Shown here piece by piece: positions 28,001 through 35,617 of a DNA stretch of 64,000 nt (positions are counted from its first letter, which is position 1; each line of letters starts with the position of its first letter). This stretch comes from Candidatus Pseudobacter hemicellulosilyticus (lineage in GTDB: Bacteria > Bacteroidota > Bacteroidia > Chitinophagales > Chitinophagaceae): assembly GCA_029202545.1 (NCBI GenBank), contig CP119311.1, positions 6,200,001 through 6,264,000 of the forward strand, written 5' to 3'. Below the pieces are notes generated by a model, which ran no database searches, was not told the origin of the DNA, and was given only the letters and a program-made list of their open reading frames with translations. Made by a program: the position numbers and the translations under genes.

Positions 28001-28271
28001 CAATGCAGAGGTCAATATCTTTGACGCCTCCTATCTCAAAATACGTGAAGTGCGGATTGAATATACCCTGCCCCGCACCCTGACAGCAAAGCTGCGTCTG
28101 CAGCAGGCCAGGATAGCGGTATATGGAAGGGACCTGTTCAATTTCACCAGCTTCCCCGGCTTTGATCCCGAAGGCGGCAACCTGAACGGCAGCACCCTGA
28201 CACCCGGTGTGGAACTGACACAGTTCCCCTCCACCAGGACCATGGGCATCAACCTCACTGTAAAATTTTAA
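25041..28271 (+). CDS. SusC/RagA-type TonB-dependent transporter (Sus locus 1)
   Basis: The protein is about 1076 residues with a signal peptide ending near GAQAQ, a carboxypeptidase-regulatory-like (CNA-B-type) domain (about 45-125, GIVRNSKGESLGNVAVSMEN), then a plug domain (NNWVNALSGKVAGLNIQGAG, VLKGAGATALYGSRAAGGAI) and a 22-strand barrel ending TRTMGINLTVKF. It lacks an N-terminal STN domain. The start may be 25041 or 25059. It imports a substrate captured by the SusD lipoprotein encoded nine bases downstream. The substrate is unknown; the phosphodiesterase in the same operon suggests a phosphoester. Confidence 0.92.
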   Translation: MSKLQSMNAIIYSRKQLIRAACGLLLTTAMLGAQAQTGSPVATGIVRNSKGESLGNVAVSMENERQEPVASGMTNEKGVFTFTNLPLGGPFRFIVSHVGFVSDTLTGYKVQEKTRISLSVILRERTEELNSVVVTALGIRREEKSLGYSAQTVKDNAVQDARTNNWVNALSGKVAGLNIQGAGAGPMGSSRITLRGESSLNLDNNQALIVVDGVPVSKRITGTGYSSHLSADNPVDFGSSLSDLNPDDIEKVTVLKGAGATALYGSRAAGGAILITTRSGSKKDRGMGITYNTNIAIDEVNRWPDYQYEYGEGRTDKYYSYGNSADGANTGTTVAAGRAFGPKFNGQLYFQYDPNTPDGIPTERTPWVADKNYIKGFFRTGLTITNSIAIEGGNDRGTARLSITHMKNQWILPNTGYERINAALSVNQKVSDRLKISGKVNYTNKKSDNLPGAGYNNQSIMYFLIIGTTPNIRPEWFKPYWQPGLENVKQRNPFNTGPDNPYLDLYEMLNKMNKHGVIGNITANYEISPKMELMVRTGTDLSFEFRSQQRPFSMTKFPNGSYREQNIFNYEVNTDALLTYKDRINRDLGFTVAAGGNAMRSTYDFAGMYADQLAQPGVYMISNSLDPAVADPQKNKKAINSLYATAQFNYREKVFLDLTGRNDWSSSLPAGNNSYFYPSVSTSFLLNEMLPLPASISFAKLRLSWAQVGNDTDPYKTAKYYDKIYSNGLTNPTTMYNPDLKPEITSSYEAGLDLRFINGRLGIDATVYTNNSRNQIIAIPVDPISGYSNKVVNAGLINSQGVELVLTGKPIVSPRFSWTTTLNWSTNRSYVKELAEGITSQVIYAHNTNVSIEARVGGRMGDMYGKGFQRTDDGQIIYSSNGLPATLDPVMKKWGNAFPDWRAGLMNEFAFSQFRVSVLLDGQKGGSMYSQTNHKNNTLGKTKVTLPGRDGGIVGEGVVWDAGSGKYVANTVNVTAASYYDNYYSIGNAEVNIFDASYLKIREVRIEYTLPRTLTAKLRLQQARIAVYGRDLFNFTSFPGFDPEGGNLNGSTLTPGVELTQFPSTRTMGINLTVKF

Positions 28272-28280
28272 TCAGCAATC

Positions 28281-29762
28281 ATGAAGACGTTACGCCAGAT
28301 AGCAGGCGCCCTACTATCCATCATAATATTAAGCACCGCCTGCACCAAGAACTTTGATACTATCAATGACGATCCCAACAGGCCTAAGGCCAGCACCCCG
28401 GGGGTGATGTTAGGACAACTGCAATACCGCATGGTCAATTCCACCATTAACCAGGGCCGGAACTTTACACACCAGCTGATGCAGGTAGACGCCCCCCGCG
28501 CCAGCACCAACGGCCAGGGACTGCACCGCTATGTAGTGAATCCCGGTCAGGCAGTATGGAGCGATTTCTACCAGTACCTTACCGATATTGAAGATATCTA
28601 TACCATTGCGGACAGCCTCAAAGAAACCAATTACCAGGCTATATCCCTGGTGTATAAATGCTGGGCCTACTCTATCCTCACCGATCTTTACGGCAATGTT
28701 CCCTATTCGGAAGCCACTAAAGGAGCAGCAGGTAATTTCCTGCCCAGGTTTGATAAGCAGGCGGATATTTATCCCCAGATGCTGGCCGATCTGGACAAGG
28801 CCAATAGTCTCTTTGTGAAGAAAGCCCTTACCTATGGCGGCGATATGGTCTATAGCGCCAACCCTGGCGGCAAGGACCCGGCAGCAGCCATCGGCAAATG
28901 GCAGAAATTTGCCAACTCGCTCAAGCTGCGCCTGCTGCTGCGTATCCTGAAAAGGGATGGTGAAGTGAATGTCACTGCCCAGATCAATGATATCCTCAGC
29001 AACCCGACAACCAGGCCTTTATTTGCCGCCAACGAAGATGAAGCTATCTTCCGCTACCCGGGTACTTTCCCTTACTACAATCCTTTTTACAATACCCGGC
29101 AGCTGGAATGGCGCGACGGGGATTATTTCTCCCTGTTCTTTATGAACAAGCTGAATACGGACGTAGATCCGCGTAGGGCAGTATGGGCTACCAAAGTCAA
29201 GAAAAACAATGTGGATACTTTCAGTGGTATTGAAAGCGGCTACCCCACCACTGTGGAATATGCGGTGGGTGCTAATTCCAGCTATCCTGACGCCCTGAAG
29301 ACCTACCAGGATCTGGGTGTGATGATGACCTATGCCGAAGTAGAATTTATCAAAGCGGAGCTGGCCCTGCGCGGCTTTACCACCGGCGGTAGTGCGCAGC
29401 AGCATTATGAAAAAGGGATCGCTGCTTCTATGCGCCAGTGGGGTGTCAGCATGCCGGCTGACTTCACCAGCAGGCCCGGCGTAGCCTATAATACCGGCGC
29501 CTCTTTTGAAGGACAGCTGGAGCAGATCATGCTGCAGAAATACATTGCTTATTTCTTTACAGATTACCAGTCGTGGTTTGAAAAAAGAAGGACCGGCTAT
29601 CCTGTCCTGCCACGCGGTTCCGGTATCCCTGCCGAAAACAAATTCCCTGCCCGGGTACCCTACCCCACCTACCTGCAGTCCCTCAATGCCCAAAGCCTGG
29701 AGGAAGCGGTGGCCGGAATGGGCGGCGATAATTCGGACATCAAAGTATGGTGGGATAAATAA
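28281..29762 (+). CDS. SusD-like outer membrane lipoprotein (Sus locus 1)
   Basis: The 493-residue lipoprotein has its lipobox Cys at 21 (SIIILSTAC) followed by TKNFDTINDDPNRPKAST, the hallmark opening of the SusD-like_2 branch rather than classical RagB/SusD. TPR-like helices fill the middle and the C-terminal region contains QIMLQKYIAYFFTDYQSWFE. It sits nine bases after its SusC gene and should form the lid that binds the ligand at the cell surface. Confidence 0.9.
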   Translation: MKTLRQIAGALLSIIILSTACTKNFDTINDDPNRPKASTPGVMLGQLQYRMVNSTINQGRNFTHQLMQVDAPRASTNGQGLHRYVVNPGQAVWSDFYQYLTDIEDIYTIADSLKETNYQAISLVYKCWAYSILTDLYGNVPYSEATKGAAGNFLPRFDKQADIYPQMLADLDKANSLFVKKALTYGGDMVYSANPGGKDPAAAIGKWQKFANSLKLRLLLRILKRDGEVNVTAQINDILSNPTTRPLFAANEDEAIFRYPGTFPYYNPFYNTRQLEWRDGDYFSLFFMNKLNTDVDPRRAVWATKVKKNNVDTFSGIESGYPTTVEYAVGANSSYPDALKTYQDLGVMMTYAEVEFIKAELALRGFTTGGSAQQHYEKGIAASMRQWGVSMPADFTSRPGVAYNTGASFEGQLEQIMLQKYIAYFFTDYQSWFEKRRTGYPVLPRGSGIPAENKFPARVPYPTYLQSLNAQSLEEAVAGMGGDNSDIKVWWDK

Positions 29763-29791
29763 TTCAATAATCTTTTTATACGAACCAACTA

Positions 29792-31315
29792 ATGCGTACA
29801 CTTCTTCTGTCATTCCTGTTTATGCTGGGCGCAAGCCACTTACTACAGGTGGAAGCACAGCAAACCGCTTCTGCAAAAAAGCAGGTCCGTACCCTTATTG
29901 TTTTCTTCGATGGTCTGCGCCCTGATTACATCACCGACGAAGCCATGCCCAACCTGTATGCCTTTAAGAAAAGATCGGCCTACGGCAAAGCACACCACAG
30001 CGTTTTCCCCACTGTGACGCGGGTCAATTCTTCTTCCTATTCCACGGGTAGCTATCCGAAAACCCATGGACTGATGGGCAATTCCGTATACTTCCCGGAA
30101 GTCAATAAGACCAAGAGCCTGAATACCGGCGAGGCGGAAGACCTGTTCAAAATTGCGGAGGCCACCCATGGCCAGCTGCTGACCACTATCTCCCTGGGTG
30201 AGATCCTGCAAGCCAAAGGCGAGCGGATGATGGTCTTCAGTTCCGGTTCCACCGGTCAGGCCCTGCTGCAAAACCACACGGTGAGCGGCGGCGCTATTAT
30301 CAACCCGGCTATGATCCTACCGGCCAGTATCAAAGACAGCATCTTCAAAGACCTGGGACCCGTAGAGCCCGGAGGCAAGCACAAATGGGTCACCGATGCA
30401 CTGATCCGCTATGGCTTTGCGGCCGATGGTCCGCTGGTATCCGCCATCTGGTATTCTGATCCGGATGGTGTGGCCCACGCCAAAGGCATTGGCTCGCCCG
30501 AAGCCATGGCTTCCATCAAAGTGGTGGATGCCGAGTTCGGCCGTATCATTGCCAGCCTGCAGGAAAAAGGGCTGACCGATCAAACCAATATCCTGGTCTC
30601 TACAGACCATGGTTTCACTACCTATATTGGACAGCAGTATAAAGGATTGACAGAACTGCTGATTGAAAGCGGGCTGAAGCAAAGTCAGACTTCAGATGAT
30701 ATAGTAACAGCAGGTGGCGCTATTTATGTCAACGATCACAATCCGGAAACCATTAAAAAGATCGTAGCCATGCTACGGCCGCTGGAGCAGGTAGGTGCTC
30801 TTTTCACCAGAGCCGCCAAACCCGGCGATGCCAAAGGATTTGTGGAAGGCACCCTCAGCTTTGAGACCATCCACTGGAACCATCATCGTTCGGCCGATAT
30901 CCTGGTGGATGCCAACTGGGACGATCGGGTCAACAGTGCAGGTTATGCCGGCGCGGTTTATTCCAAAGGAATTGCGGCCGGTCATGGCACCCTTAGTCCC
31001 TGGGATGTGCATATCCCGCTGATTGTTGCCGGTCCTGCTTTCAGGCAGGGCATGGAAAGCGGCCTGCCTACTTCCAATGTTGACCTGGCGCCTACTGTCC
31101 TGCATATCCTTCAGCTACCTGTGCCGGCCAGCATGGATGGCCGGGTCATGAGTGAACTGCTGCGCAAGCCGGTACCGGGAGCGGCGACAAAAACGAAAAA
31201 AGAAACCATTGAAACCAGGGCTTCGTTTCCTGGGGGCACTTATATGCTGAAGCTGGAACGTACTATCCTCGGTAATTACCAGTATGTGGATGGCGCGAAA
31301 ACAGTTCGAGAGTAA
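29792..31315 (+). CDS. Exported type I phosphodiesterase / alkaline phosphatase-superfamily enzyme
   Basis: The 507-residue protein has a signal peptide (1 to about 24) and the two-metal core of the phosphodiesterase/nucleotide pyrophosphatase family. The motifs are VFFDGLRPDY (first metal Asp), FPTVTRVN with the nucleophilic Thr, SDPDGVAHAKG, STDHGFTT, and AAGHGTLSPW. It should hydrolyse a phosphodiester or pyrophosphate bond in the periplasm or at the surface. It is the last gene of locus 1, 30 bases after SusD, and is followed by a strong terminator. Substrate candidates include nucleotides, lipid head groups and polymer phosphodiesters; the sequence does not decide. Confidence 0.88.
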   Translation: MRTLLLSFLFMLGASHLLQVEAQQTASAKKQVRTLIVFFDGLRPDYITDEAMPNLYAFKKRSAYGKAHHSVFPTVTRVNSSSYSTGSYPKTHGLMGNSVYFPEVNKTKSLNTGEAEDLFKIAEATHGQLLTTISLGEILQAKGERMMVFSSGSTGQALLQNHTVSGGAIINPAMILPASIKDSIFKDLGPVEPGGKHKWVTDALIRYGFAADGPLVSAIWYSDPDGVAHAKGIGSPEAMASIKVVDAEFGRIIASLQEKGLTDQTNILVSTDHGFTTYIGQQYKGLTELLIESGLKQSQTSDDIVTAGGAIYVNDHNPETIKKIVAMLRPLEQVGALFTRAAKPGDAKGFVEGTLSFETIHWNHHRSADILVDANWDDRVNSAGYAGAVYSKGIAAGHGTLSPWDVHIPLIVAGPAFRQGMESGLPTSNVDLAPTVLHILQLPVPASMDGRVMSELLRKPVPGAATKTKKETIETRASFPGGTYMLKLERTILGNYQYVDGAKTVRE

Positions 31316-31335
31316 AGGATAAGCTATTCAATGAA

Positions 31336-31370
31336 GGAGCCCGCAAAACAATTCAGCATTTGCGGGCTCC
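31336..31370. terminator. Terminator between convergent Sus loci 1 and 2
   Basis: The perfect 12-base arms GGAGCCCGCAAA (31336-31347) and TTTGCGGGCTCC (31359-31370) surround an 11-base loop and are followed by TTGTTT. It closes locus 1 and may also serve the minus-strand DUF6454-like gene. Confidence 0.85.
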
Positions 31371-31423
31371 TTGTTTAACAATGAAGTATATAACCATATA
31401 CCGATCCGTCTTTAAACGTCCAT

Positions 31424-32371
31424 TCAGGGAACCAGCTGGTATATGTACAGGTTAGACTGGTTATCTTCCGGGATAAAATATAAGAAAACGCCCTGTGCTG
31501 TGTTTTCAGCAAAAAAGGGATTATTGTTGAGCGCTATCCCTTCTTTTTTCCAGACAGGCACCGGAATGTCGGCAACAGCGGCAAAATCACGAAAGCGAAG
31601 GGCTTGCAATCCTCCTATATTAAGCCTCGACAAAGTAGCCTCTTTAACATAGGTATACCCCCGAAGCCCGGAACAAAGAAAATACCCTTCTCCAATATTG
31701 AAGCAGTCCTGGTACCTGATAAAATGATGGCTGTTATTTTGTACCTCTTTCAGCTTTATCCTGCCGGTCCGTTCATTCCAATGCCAGCGATAGAACTTCT
31801 GGGAGTCCCAATTCATTCCGATCAACTGCCGCTTTTGCCGGTCAAAAGCTACAGCGCCAATAGCATCCTTACAGGTATCAATTTTTTCAGCTTCCATTGT
31901 ATTTGGATCAACCCGGTACAGGATGGCTGAGCCATTGGGCCGGTACTCACAAACCGGCACCCAGATACAGTTGCCGTCATAATCAATTCCCCCTGGATGA
32001 TACCGGCTTCCTTCTCCCAGTGTAATTTGTTGAACTAAATTCCCTTTAGCATCAAACTTAAATAAATGTCCTGTACCATCGCCCGTATCCCGGTCCAACC
32101 CATCTATCAATCTTCCATAGGTCCGGGGCCATCTTCGCACCTCAACGGCACTCAAATAAAAAAAATCGCCTATTTTCAGCAATCCCTGGGTATGAAAGCT
32201 GTTAAATGACAAAGGAACAGAATCATATTGCTTCCACTTTAAGGGATCGGGGTTATTCATCAGTGCCCTCAATACCGGTGGTTTACTGCCAGGGCCGGTT
32301 TCAGCCGATTGGCCATGGACCAGCATCGGGAAGCAGGAGATCAGCACGAATAGTAGTTTAAATTGTTCCAT
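31424..32371 (-). CDS. Exported DUF6454-like protein (Sus locus 2)
   Basis: The 315-residue protein has a signal peptide (1-20, ending VHG) and repeated strand-rich units such as GHLFKFDAKGNLVQQITLGE, HPGGIDYDGNCIWVPVCEYR and AIGAVAFDRQKRQLIGMNWD, the look of a beta-propeller. It resembles the DUF6454 family, which has no established function. It follows the metallo-beta-lactamase-fold gene by about 20 bases and is the last gene of locus 2. It may bind or hydrolyse the substrate (inference). Confidence 0.65.
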   Translation of the reverse strand: MEQFKLLFVLISCFPMLVHGQSAETGPGSKPPVLRALMNNPDPLKWKQYDSVPLSFNSFHTQGLLKIGDFFYLSAVEVRRWPRTYGRLIDGLDRDTGDGTGHLFKFDAKGNLVQQITLGEGSRYHPGGIDYDGNCIWVPVCEYRPNGSAILYRVDPNTMEAEKIDTCKDAIGAVAFDRQKRQLIGMNWDSQKFYRWHWNERTGRIKLKEVQNNSHHFIRYQDCFNIGEGYFLCSGLRGYTYVKEATLSRLNIGGLQALRFRDFAAVADIPVPVWKKEGIALNNNPFFAENTAQGVFLYFIPEDNQSNLYIYQLVP

Positions 32372-32392
32372 TTATCAAGGTTACAATGGTAC

Positions 32393-33685
32393 TCATTTTT
32401 TCTTTGACTGATAGGGACCAAAAACTGCTTTTACCGGCATGTCCTTTTTGCTATCGTCAAGAATGATGACATAATAGGTTTCACCTCCCGGTAATACACG
32501 AACCAGGATATGCCCCTGTTGACTTTTATAAGATCTGTCAATCAACGGGCCGATCACAATTCTGTTTGCCTCCAGCATATTGGTACTGAAAATATCACGC
32601 GGCTCACTATAAAGGTAAGGAGTGGTCATACGGATGAGCACTTCGTGCCCTGGATGATCGGCAGACCAGGTTTGGCCAATCCACACGCGGGGTTTTAAAG
32701 CCTTTACCTGGAACTCATTCACAGCATCCCTGTTACCATGATGATCCATTACCGCTACATCTACTTCACCTACTACTTTCGCAACCGGCGTCTCTACGTC
32801 CTTTGAGGCCGGATCACCATAAGAAAGGTTGCCGGCACAGTCACCACCCGTGTAATAAACGAACGGGCCATAATGAATAGCAAGCACTGCGCTCAGGCTG
32901 TTTTCATCCGGCCAGGTTTTGGGATCAGCTGCATTATACTGTGTAAAATGTTCAATAACGGAACTATCCCTGCCGGTCCAGATCTTACCATTGACTTTAA
33001 TATTCTGAACATAAAAACCGGGGAACTTTTCTGGCTGGCGCAGGCTTATCTGGGTCTTACTGCCCGCTTTAAATGGCGCTACTGTCATTCCCCTGGCTTT
33101 TCCATAATTAAGAAAACCGCGATAACTTTCTAATGTCTTCCGATACCCTGAATCTTTTGCTTTTTGGGCAGCAAGATACATATCCCTTGGAAAGGAATAA
33201 CCGGGGTAGCCCCTGTCCAGCATTGTTCCAATAGGCAAAAGAGCGCCCACACCCATTATCCCCGACAGGCTGAATTGGCCATCAGGGGATTTGGGGGCTG
33301 TCGGGTACCAGGCGCCGAAATGATCACCATCAAAATGGGTGATCAGTGCGTAGTCGAGGGTGGCGTTCCTGCCACGGGGATGCACCTGCTGTATATAATA
33401 TGCAATCCATTCATAAGCCCTCCGGCTGTTATCCGGGCGTATGGCAGAGAATTTTATTCCTGCTCTTTTATCATTGGGATCAACATTTTCTCCAGCGTCA
33501 AGGAGCATTGAAGTTCCATCCGGAAAAATATAACAGGCTGCATCGCCATTGCCCGTATTGATGTGATGCAGATCAAGGTAACCTTCTTTCCAGGCAGGCA
33601 ATGGCTGCCCTTCCACGGCAATTTGCCGGGAAAAACCATTGTTATAAACAAGCAAGAGGGATAAGAAGCAAAATAGTCTATTCAT
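32393..33685 (-). CDS. Exported metallo-beta-lactamase-fold hydrolase, ComEC-like (Sus locus 2)
   Basis: The 430-residue protein has a signal peptide (about 1-20), then the strand DLHHINTGNGDAACYIFPDG typical of ComEC/Rec2-type metallo-beta-lactamase domains, the metal motif THFDGDHFGAW (HxDxDH variant) near residue 115, and a later metal-ligand candidate in VMDHHGNRDAVN. ComEC domains of this type are phosphodiesterases or nucleases on DNA, but this protein has no competence membrane domain. It lies in the SusCD operon, 130 bases after SusD, so it probably processes the imported substrate. Confidence 0.8.
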   Translation of the reverse strand: MNRLFCFLSLLLVYNNGFSRQIAVEGQPLPAWKEGYLDLHHINTGNGDAACYIFPDGTSMLLDAGENVDPNDKRAGIKFSAIRPDNSRRAYEWIAYYIQQVHPRGRNATLDYALITHFDGDHFGAWYPTAPKSPDGQFSLSGIMGVGALLPIGTMLDRGYPGYSFPRDMYLAAQKAKDSGYRKTLESYRGFLNYGKARGMTVAPFKAGSKTQISLRQPEKFPGFYVQNIKVNGKIWTGRDSSVIEHFTQYNAADPKTWPDENSLSAVLAIHYGPFVYYTGGDCAGNLSYGDPASKDVETPVAKVVGEVDVAVMDHHGNRDAVNEFQVKALKPRVWIGQTWSADHPGHEVLIRMTTPYLYSEPRDIFSTNMLEANRIVIGPLIDRSYKSQQGHILVRVLPGGETYYVIILDDSKKDMPVKAVFGPYQSKKK

Positions 33686-33816
33686 CAGCAGATCAGTTTT
33701 AAGCTATGTGCATAATATTAACTACCTGGGCAAACTTCGCCAGGTTCACCTGCAGCCTGTCCGGTACATACCGGACAGGCTGCAAATGGATCAGTAAAAT
33801 AGTTGGCATTCATCCA

Positions 33817-35592
33817 TCAGTAACCTTCATTTTGAACAAACGCAGCCTCGCTATTGGAGTTGATGATTGATTGCGGCACGGGATACACCCATTGAAAACT
33901 TTGGATATTAGGTCTGCTTTCACCTGGCAGGTTGGGAAAATTCCAGCCATATTTTTTTACGCGGTTAACGAGTACCGGGTTTTCTTTTGTGGATAGTCTC
34001 GACAAAGTGATCAACCGGAATTCTTCTCCATACAATTCACGGGTACGCTCGTCAAGTATATACTCCATAGTTACGGCGCCGGCATCGATCAGCGGAGCCT
34101 GTGCACGGCTTCTTACTACATTTATATCGTTACGGGCAAGGTCCAGGTTACCGTTTTTCATATAGGCCTCGGCCCTTAAAAAATAAGTTTCCGGCATACG
34201 GACCATATACACATCCGCATCGTACAGCCTGGGATCCCCATTGATATGCTGATCGGATGAAAACTTCCAGATCCTGGGAGCGGTATTAAAGATTGTATCC
34301 GCCGCTATGATCTTATTTCCATTTCCCTGCGCCCGCATTCTGGCAAATACATCCGACCATAATTCGCCCCCTGCCTGCGTAATCTTCCGTTGAATATTCA
34401 CCTCTGCGTTACGAATATCTGTATTGGCGCCTACCCAGATATCATATAACATATAGTTGGTAGGACGGCAGTAAGTTCCGCTCTCTACGTAGCCGCTGTA
34501 GTTATTACCATTTTCACTGGAGGCATTATCAGCAAATTTTACAGCACCCTCCCCAAAAACATACACTTTGGCGCCATCGGCATTCACTTCTGTCCTTGAG
34601 TTGAAATACCACTTAGGTTGAAAGAACTGTTCATAGAGCATCCGGTTACCGGTTTGGGAACCTGGCGCACCACCCAGTCCGGCAATCGCTTTTGCATAAT
34701 CGTACTGGACTACCCATATGGCTTCAAGGTTTCCCTCCTGGTAATTAAGGTTCCCTGCGCGGAACAGGTCCCAGTATACATTTTTACCGGATTCGGCAGC
34801 TCTTTTACCAAACCTGTCTGTCATCAATGAGTACTTACCATCACTGCCATCTATCACTCTTGAAGCTGCATTAATGGCCTCCTCATAGAGCTTTTTGTCG
34901 CCGGTATGGTCAGCCAGGCTGATACAGATCTCTGCTAAAAAATGATCGGCGGCAGCCCTGACGATCCGCCCGGGCTTAGTAGTTGATACCGGTAAATATT
35001 TAGCAGCAAAAGAAAAATCCTCCCGGCACTGCTTCCAGACATCCACCCGCGGCAAGCGGGTAAAATTCAGCTTTTGTTCTTTGATAACGGAGGTAATGAT
35101 TGCCCAATCGCCAAACATTCCTGCCAGACCCCGATGCGCCCAGCCCCTGAAAAAAACCGCCTCAGCCTTTAGCTCATTACGTTGCGCGTCATTGTTGAAC
35201 TGAATTGTTTCATTGTCACAGGCCTCAATGACCGTATTGGCATAATTGATCATTTGGCTAAGGTTAGCAGCCCACAGCTCGGTATGTGCATTACTGGATG
35301 TCAGTTGCCGCCAGTCGCTGGTGATGAATGCCGGATCGCCAACAAACGTAAAGGCATCCAACCCTACACCGGAAAACAAAAAAGTCTGGGCTGTCGCCTG
35401 TCCCACCATCATATACTGCATCCTGTTGTGCAGGTAGCCAATAGCCATTTCAATTTGGTCTGGTGTTGTATAAGCAGTTTCGGTAGTAAGCTGGTAAACA
35501 GACTCATCAAGGAAATCCTTTTTACACCCCGTTGCTGCCGTTACCACCAAAAGACTGAGAAAAATACCGGTTGTATAATTTAAAATTTTCAT
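33817..35592 (-). CDS. RagB/SusD outer membrane lipoprotein (Sus locus 2)
   Basis: The 591-residue lipoprotein has lipobox Cys23 (VVTAATGCKKDFLDES) followed by the classical SusD opening with KKDFLDES. TPR helices include the AEAVFFRGWAHRGLAGMFGD segment, and the C-terminal FNTAPRIWKF, YFLRAEAYMKNGNL and ELYGEEFRLITLSRL stretches are standard for the family. It lies 25 bases after its SusC gene and should bind the ligand with it. Confidence 0.93.
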   Translation of the reverse strand: MKILNYTTGIFLSLLVVTAATGCKKDFLDESVYQLTTETAYTTPDQIEMAIGYLHNRMQYMMVGQATAQTFLFSGVGLDAFTFVGDPAFITSDWRQLTSSNAHTELWAANLSQMINYANTVIEACDNETIQFNNDAQRNELKAEAVFFRGWAHRGLAGMFGDWAIITSVIKEQKLNFTRLPRVDVWKQCREDFSFAAKYLPVSTTKPGRIVRAAADHFLAEICISLADHTGDKKLYEEAINAASRVIDGSDGKYSLMTDRFGKRAAESGKNVYWDLFRAGNLNYQEGNLEAIWVVQYDYAKAIAGLGGAPGSQTGNRMLYEQFFQPKWYFNSRTEVNADGAKVYVFGEGAVKFADNASSENGNNYSGYVESGTYCRPTNYMLYDIWVGANTDIRNAEVNIQRKITQAGGELWSDVFARMRAQGNGNKIIAADTIFNTAPRIWKFSSDQHINGDPRLYDADVYMVRMPETYFLRAEAYMKNGNLDLARNDINVVRSRAQAPLIDAGAVTMEYILDERTRELYGEEFRLITLSRLSTKENPVLVNRVKKYGWNFPNLPGESRPNIQSFQWVYPVPQSIINSNSEAAFVQNEGY

Positions 35593-35617
35593 CTTATTCC
35601 TTTTTTTAGGCCATCCA

